A DNA stretch of 64,000 bases from Nonomuraea sp. MG754425 (GTDB lineage Bacteria; Actinomycetota; Actinomycetes; Streptosporangiales; Streptosporangiaceae): NCBI RefSeq assembly GCF_021699195.1, contig NZ_SSXE01000016.1, forward strand, positions 1 to 64,000. The letters are read 5' to 3'. The position numbers were made by a program, and so were the translations under genes. Below are positions 59,942 through 64,000 of this stretch, one piece after another. Position 1 is the first letter of the stretch; each line of letters opens with the position of its first letter. The notes below the pieces were generated by a model. That model saw only the letters and a list, made by a program, of their open reading frames with translations. It was not told where the DNA came from and did no database searches.

Positions 59942-60051
59942 CCCGGAGCGCCCAGGGACACGCGAAGTCTCACCACGCCTGTGCTCGTTCCCGCGCGTGA
60001 CCACGCCGCGCTGCCCTGAGCAGGCGTACGTCCCCATTCTTGGAGTGCACA

Positions 60052-60651
60052 TTGACGGATCTGTTCACACTGATGCGCCGCACCGTCGCCGCGGTGTCCG
60101 GTGCCTGCCTGCTGTTGTCGCTGACGGCTCCCGCGGCGCTCGCCCATGATCGCCTGAAGTCGAGCTCTCCGGCCGACAAGGCCAGGGTCGAGCGCGTGGA
60201 GACGATCGAGCTCGAGTTCACCGCGCGGATGACCATGCCCACGATCGTGCTGGAGGGCCCTGACGGCAGGTCGGTGCCCGTCGGCAAGCCGCGTACGGAG
60301 GGGGTGAAGGTCACCGCCGGTCCGGAGGAGGAACTGGCGGCGGGCCGGTACCGGATGGCCTGGCGCGTGGTCTCCTCCGACGGGCACCCCATCGAGGGCG
60401 AGCTGAGCTTCACCGTCACCGCCCCGCCGGCTTCGGAGAGCCCCACCCCGAGCGCCACGGAGTCGTCGCCGGCGCCGCCCACGTCCACCCCGGCAGCCAC
60501 CCCGGCGCCCGCCTCGCCTGCCGCGGCGCCGGCCGCCGGAGGAGGGGGTGGGGTGCCCGGCTGGCTGTGGATCGCCGTGGCCGTGCTCGTCCTCGGCGGG
60601 GTGGCGATCTTCTTCGGCGGCCGGCGCAGGAAGGAGCCGGGCGACGCCTGA
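60052..60651 (+). CDS. CopC domain-containing copper resistance protein
   Basis: A protein of 199 residues: signal peptide ending ALA, then the mature start AHDRLKSSSPADKARV with the copper-ligand His, a CopC beta-barrel including SSDGHPIEGELSF with the second His, a Pro/Ala/Ser linker and a C-terminal TM anchor with a basic tail. It binds copper outside the membrane. TTG 60052 with GGAG 6 bases upstream is preferred over ATG 60073, which has no ribosome site. CopD is not fused or adjacent. Confidence 0.85.
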   Translation: MTDLFTLMRRTVAAVSGACLLLSLTAPAALAHDRLKSSSPADKARVERVETIELEFTARMTMPTIVLEGPDGRSVPVGKPRTEGVKVTAGPEEELAAGRYRMAWRVVSSDGHPIEGELSFTVTAPPASESPTPSATESSPAPPTSTPAATPAPASPAAAPAAGGGGGVPGWLWIAVAVLVLGGVAIFFGGRRRKEPGDA

Positions 60652-60731
60652 TCACGCTGTCGCCTTCGGCGTCCTGGGGCGGCGGTCACCGCTCGCCGCT
60701 CTGCCGCTGCGAGCTGGGCGGGCCGGGATAG

Positions 60732-60749
60732 CATCGCCGGATGGCGATG
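60732..60749 (+). terminator. Small hairpin after CopC
   Basis: CATCGCC-GGAT-GGCGATG, a perfect 7-bp stem with a tetraloop, 80 bases after the CopC stop and before the AraC gene. It is a weak terminator candidate. Confidence 0.35.
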
Positions 60750-60825
60750 AACGATGACGGCCCCGGCGTGAGCGCCGGTCGATGAGACGCGGGCGGGGCG
60801 CGCGAGCGGTGCCGGAAGCCCCGCC

Positions 60826-61557
60826 GTGACCGCGCCAGGTGAGCCGGTGACCGGATGGCGGGGGTGGGCGTCGATCACGTCCGGCCGGCTGTATTACGGC
60901 GGACACATCGGGGCCGGCGGCATGCACGCCCACCACGCCGTGCAGCTCCTGGTCGGCGAGGGCCTGACGTTGCGCGGCGACGAGGGGCCGGCGTACGAGA
61001 CGACGGCCGCGCTCGTCCCCGCCGACACCCGGCACGCGATCGTGCGCGGCACCGCCGACGGGCTGCTCGCGCTGATCGACCCGGCCCAGGCCGGTCGCCT
61101 GGCGCAGCGGCCGGCGGCCGGTTCGGCCGCCTCGTGGAGCATCGACGCCCGCCTTCCGCCCCGCCGCGACCTGCCCGGCCTGGTCGCCCTGGTCGACGAG
61201 GTCATCGGCACGACGCCACCGCGGCCGTCCCACCCCGCGCTCGTGCACGCGATGCGGATCATCGACGGGACCCTGCCCGAGCAGGTACGCCTCGCCGCGG
61301 TGGCCGACGCCGTGCACCTGTCGGAGAGCAGGCTCGCCCACCTGTTCCGGCAGCAGGCGGGGCTGCCGTTCCGGCCCTACGTGTTGTGGACGAGGTTGCG
61401 GGGCGCGCTGTCCGCGCTGTCGCACGGCGCGACTCTGACGGACGCGGCCCACGCGGCCGGGTTCGCCGACGCCGCCCACCTGACCCGCACGGTGCGCCGC
61501 ATGATGGGCGACGCCCCCTCGGCGCTGGCCGCCGGGGTGCGCTGGCTGGAGGGATAG
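60826..61557 (+). CDS. AraC family transcriptional regulator
   Basis: A protein of 243 residues with an N-terminal cupin-like sensor (about 15-95: GGMHAHHAVQLLVGEG) and a C-terminal double helix-turn-helix (about 150-243: LAAVADAVHLSESRLAHLFRQQ and LTDAAHAAGFADAAHLTRTVRRMMG). It may control the flavin monooxygenase that follows by 48 bases. GTG 60826 is the start. Confidence 0.88.
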   Translation: MTAPGEPVTGWRGWASITSGRLYYGGHIGAGGMHAHHAVQLLVGEGLTLRGDEGPAYETTAALVPADTRHAIVRGTADGLLALIDPAQAGRLAQRPAAGSAASWSIDARLPPRRDLPGLVALVDEVIGTTPPRPSHPALVHAMRIIDGTLPEQVRLAAVADAVHLSESRLAHLFRQQAGLPFRPYVLWTRLRGALSALSHGATLTDAAHAAGFADAAHLTRTVRRMMGDAPSALAAGVRWLEG

Positions 61558-61605
61558 CAGGTTCGTTCAAGCCCGCCGGGCCGGAGGCAGGCCAGGCTGG
61601 ACCGC

Positions 61606-62631
61606 ATGATCATCGTGATCGGCGCCGGTCAGGCCGGACTCGCCGCCGGACGGGAGCTGCGCCTGGCCGGTCATGACGTCCTGCTCGTCGAGGCGCACGC
61701 ACGTGTGGGGGAGTCCTGGCGGCGCCGCTGGGACTCGCTGCGCCTGTTCACCCCGGCCCGGTTCAGCTCGCTGCCGGGCCTGCCGCTGCCCGGCGACGGC
61801 GGCCGTCACCCCGGCAAGGACGAGGTCGCCGACTACCTGCGGGCCTACGCGGCGCACTTCGAGCTGCCCGTCCAGCTCGGCACGGCCGTGTCGCGGCTTC
61901 GCCGGGCGAAGGACGGGACCTTCGAGGTGGTCACCGATGGCGGCGTCCTGACCGCCGACGGCGTCGTGGTCGCCACCGGGCCGTTCCACCGGCCGCGTAT
62001 TCCGGACCTGCCGCTCGCGCCGGAGATCGTCACCCTGCACAGCGCCGAGTACCGCAACCCGGACCGGCTCCCCGACGGGCCGGTGCTCGTGGTCGGCGGC
62101 GGCAACTCCGGCATGCAGATCGCCGCCGAACTGTCCGGGAGCCGGCCGGTGACCCTCGCTCTCGGCGGGCGGCAACCGGTGCTGCCCCAGCGCGTTCTGG
62201 GGCTCGACCTGTTCACCTGGCTGCGGATGCTCGGGATCGTGCGCGTGCCGGCCGGGAGCCGAGTCGGCCGCCTCGTACGCCGGCGCGACCCGCTGATCGG
62301 CATCGGCCCCGGAGCGCTGAGACGCCTGGGCGTACGCGTCGTCGATCGGGTCACCGCCGCCGGAGGCGACGGGTTACGCACGGCCGGCGGGCACACGGTG
62401 ACCCCGTCCGTCGTGATCTGGGCGACCGGTTACCGTCCTGACTACGGCTGGCTGCGGGTCCCCGGAGCCCTGGCGGGCGGTGTGCCGCTGCACGCCGGCG
62501 GGATCGGCCCGGTGCCCGGTCTCACGTACGTCGGCCTGCCCTTCCAGCGCAGCCGCGGCTCCGCCCTGCTCGGCTGGGTGGGACACGACGCCGCCGTGGT
62601 GGCGCGGAGTTACCCGGGCCGCCGCACCTGA
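61606..62631 (+). CDS. Flavin-dependent monooxygenase/NAD(P)-binding protein (CzcO-like)
   Basis: A protein of 341 residues with two Rossmann motifs, GAGQAG (FAD, residues 6-11) and GGGNSG (NADPH, about 165), and the ATG-type motif WATGYRPD near the C-terminus. This is the group of class B flavoprotein monooxygenases and thioredoxin-reductase-like enzymes annotated as CzcO/Trk-type. The substrate is unknown. A hairpin follows. Confidence 0.88.
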   Translation: MIIVIGAGQAGLAAGRELRLAGHDVLLVEAHARVGESWRRRWDSLRLFTPARFSSLPGLPLPGDGGRHPGKDEVADYLRAYAAHFELPVQLGTAVSRLRRAKDGTFEVVTDGGVLTADGVVVATGPFHRPRIPDLPLAPEIVTLHSAEYRNPDRLPDGPVLVVGGGNSGMQIAAELSGSRPVTLALGGRQPVLPQRVLGLDLFTWLRMLGIVRVPAGSRVGRLVRRRDPLIGIGPGALRRLGVRVVDRVTAAGGDGLRTAGGHTVTPSVVIWATGYRPDYGWLRVPGALAGGVPLHAGGIGPVPGLTYVGLPFQRSRGSALLGWVGHDAAVVARSYPGRRT

Positions 62632-62665
62632 GCCGTCCCACCGGCTGCGCGTCGCCACGGCCGCC

Positions 62666-62706
62666 GGACCGGCCCCCCGTCCGCCATGAGGACGGGAAGC
62701 CGGTCC
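62666..62706. terminator. Bidirectional terminator hairpin
   Basis: GGACCGGC (62666-62673) pairs with GCCGGTCC (62699-62706), and an inner CCCGTCC/GGACGGG stem extends it. It separates the convergent flavin monooxygenase and FtsX-like genes. Confidence 0.7.
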
Positions 62707-62714
62707 GCGGTGGC

Positions 62715-64000
62715 TCACTCCGCCTTGGACGCCTCCAGGACGGGCACTTTCGCGGCCCACCGGGCGGGCAGCGCCGAGGTCGCCAGGGTGGCCACCGCCG
62801 CGCCGGCCGCGAGGGCCAGGAACAGCCATCCGGGCGGGTCCGGGCGCAGGAAGGAGCTGCCGCTCGTCAGGTGCAGCATCCCCAGCGCGCCCATCGCGAT
62901 CAGGAGGCCGAGGATCGTGCCGAGGACGACCACGGTGGCCGCCTCCCACCGGACGATCGCGCGGATCTGCCGCATGGTCGTGCCCACGGCGCCCAGCAGC
63001 CCGAACTCCTTGGTGCGTTCGCCGACGCTCATCGACACCGTGGTCGCCATCCCGAACAGCGCCAGCAGCAGCGCCATGCCGACGAACCAGTACGTGGCGC
63101 GCAGGGCGCGGGTGAGCGACTGCGACGCCGCGTCCACGTAGGCGGCACGGTCGAGGACGCGCACGCCGGGCACCTCGGCCACGGCGCCCGCCAGCGCCTG
63201 CGGCGAGCCGCCGCGCACGAGCACCGCCAGGGTGGCGGCGTTCGTGTCGAGCTGGTCCATCGTCGCCGCGGCCACCAGCGCCTCATCGGCGAACAGGTGG
63301 GTCGGGTCGTGGTAGGCGCCCGCCACGGTGAGGGTGACCCGTCCCTGCGAGCCCCGCGCGGTGATCTCCTGGCCGCGCCGGAGCCCCTGCGCCTTCATCA
63401 CGGCCGACGACACCGCGATCTGCCCGGGGCCCAGCTCGGGCAGCCGGCCGCCCAGCTTCAGGACGTCCCGCAGCCCGGCCTGCTCGGCGCCGCTGACCCG
63501 GAGGCGGAACGCCCGGGGAGAGACCAGTTTGACCTCGGTCTGCGTCAGGGTGGTCGCCCGGGACACGCCCGGCACGCTCGTCACCTTCGCGGCGACCTCC
63601 CGGGACATCGGCGCGGGCGCGCCCTCGGCGGTCCTGGCGGTCGAGGCGATCGCGTGTTCGGCCGCCATCACCTGCCGTCCCGCCTCCTGGAAGCGGTCGT
63701 TCACCGACATCGTGACCAGCACCACGGAGGCGACCAGCGCGACCCCGAGCATCAGGGACGAGGCGGCCGAGGAGACCCGGCGCGGGCTGCGGGTGATGGT
63801 GGCGTGTGCCAGCCGGCCGGTCTCCCCGCTGATCAGCCGTCCGGCGCGGCCCACCAGCCCGCCCAGCGGCCCGACGAAGAACGGGGTGAGCACGGCCAGC
63901 CCGATCACCGCCAGCAGCGTCCCGAACAGGACCATCAGCGCGATGGCGTTGGTGCGGTCGGGGCCGGGCGGGTCGTTGACCCGGACCGCCACCCCGACCG
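62715..64000 (-). CDS. FtsX-like (MacB-type) ABC transporter permease, 3' part
   Basis: At least 428 C-terminal residues of a two-repeat FtsX permease; the 5' end lies beyond the right edge. Visible parts are a TM helix (LMVLFGTLLAVIGLAVLTPFFVG), the turn into an extracytoplasmic domain (about 150 residues after the second TM), and the last three TM helices with the FtsX core SVGERTKEFGLLGAVGTTMRQIRAIVRWEA split over the loop. It probably exports lipids, peptides or lipoproteins with an ATPase encoded outside the window. Confidence 0.88.
   Translation of the reverse strand, partial: VGVAVRVNDPPGPDRTNAIALMVLFGTLLAVIGLAVLTPFFVGPLGGLVGRAGRLISGETGRLAHATITRSPRRVSSAASSLMLGVALVASVVLVTMSVNDRFQEAGRQVMAAEHAIASTARTAEGAPAPMSREVAAKVTSVPGVSRATTLTQTEVKLVSPRAFRLRVSGAEQAGLRDVLKLGGRLPELGPGQIAVSSAVMKAQGLRRGQEITARGSQGRVTLTVAGAYHDPTHLFADEALVAAATMDQLDTNAATLAVLVRGGSPQALAGAVAEVPGVRVLDRAAYVDAASQSLTRALRATYWFVGMALLLALFGMATTVSMSVGERTKEFGLLGAVGTTMRQIRAIVRWEAATVVVLGTILGLLIAMGALGMLHLTSGSSFLRPDPPGWLFLALAAGAAVATLATSALPARWAAKVPVLEASKAE

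Overview
The window is very GC-rich actinomycete DNA. Third codon positions are strongly G/C, GTG and TTG starts are frequent, and many neighbouring genes share ATGA, GTGA or TGATG stop/start overlaps. The gene families (DUF6351, DUF3105, a LuxR-type LAL regulator, a WXG100 protein, several bacterial class P450s, an iterative type I PKS) fit a filamentous actinomycete. A Streptosporangiales member such as Nonomuraea is a reasonable but unproven guess. I saw no rRNA, tRNA, CRISPR array or insertion sequence.

Layout. 0.2-6.7 kb: a secreted subtilase, then a YtrA-type GntR regulator with an ABC ATPase and permease behind a perfect 36-bp palindrome, then an SDR-type epimerase. 6.7-21.5 kb: a biosynthetic gene cluster. 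A leftward operon runs from a divergent promoter at about 16.3-16.5 kb: FAD monooxygenase, PhyH-type dioxygenase, two KASIII-like acyltransferases, a KS-AT-DH-ACP iterative PKS of the orsellinate-synthase type, and a P450. A second P450 and an aldo/keto reductase run rightward. A third P450 and a 14-TM MFS exporter run leftward. 21.5-25.3 kb: a persulfide-stress regulon (YgaP-like rhodanese, CstB-like persulfide dioxygenase-rhodanese, CstR) with four matching operators, two of them in front of the MFS exporter of the neighbouring cluster; then a DUF6153 protein and a DUF305 lipoprotein. 25.3-27 kb: DUF47 plus PiT phosphate transport, followed by an intergenic repeat tract.

27.3-32.9 kb: a glycerophosphodiester-type uptake and breakdown operon (two permeases, a lipoprotein binding protein, GDPD, HAD phosphatase), divergent from a DeoR regulator. 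32.9-38 kb: a LAL-type LuxR regulator, a secreted S1 protease, and an XRE/DUF2975 pair. 38-41.5 kb: an AT-richer lipoprotein gene, a YbaB / membrane protein / WXG100 trio, and a decayed xanthine dehydrogenase tail. 41.5-54.2 kb: a divergent catabolic locus. Two secreted proteins (a discoidin-containing DUF6351 enzyme and an unrecognised protein) face a sugar-type ABC importer, DUF4127, a LacI regulator, an FAD oxidoreductase and a TIM-barrel protein; three copies of one LacI-like operator lie in the shared promoter region.

54.2-64 kb: VKOR, DsbA and DUF3105 with a BlaI-like operator, the adjacent BlaI/M56 pair, a Tat-exported PHP-domain protein, copper-related genes (a membrane protein and CopC), an AraC regulator, a flavin monooxygenase, and the 3' part of an FtsX-type permease that runs off the right edge.

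The best candidates for undescribed biology are the orsellinate-type cluster with paired KASIII-like transferases, the link between the persulfide sensor and its exporter, and the LacI/DUF4127/DUF6351 catabolic locus.
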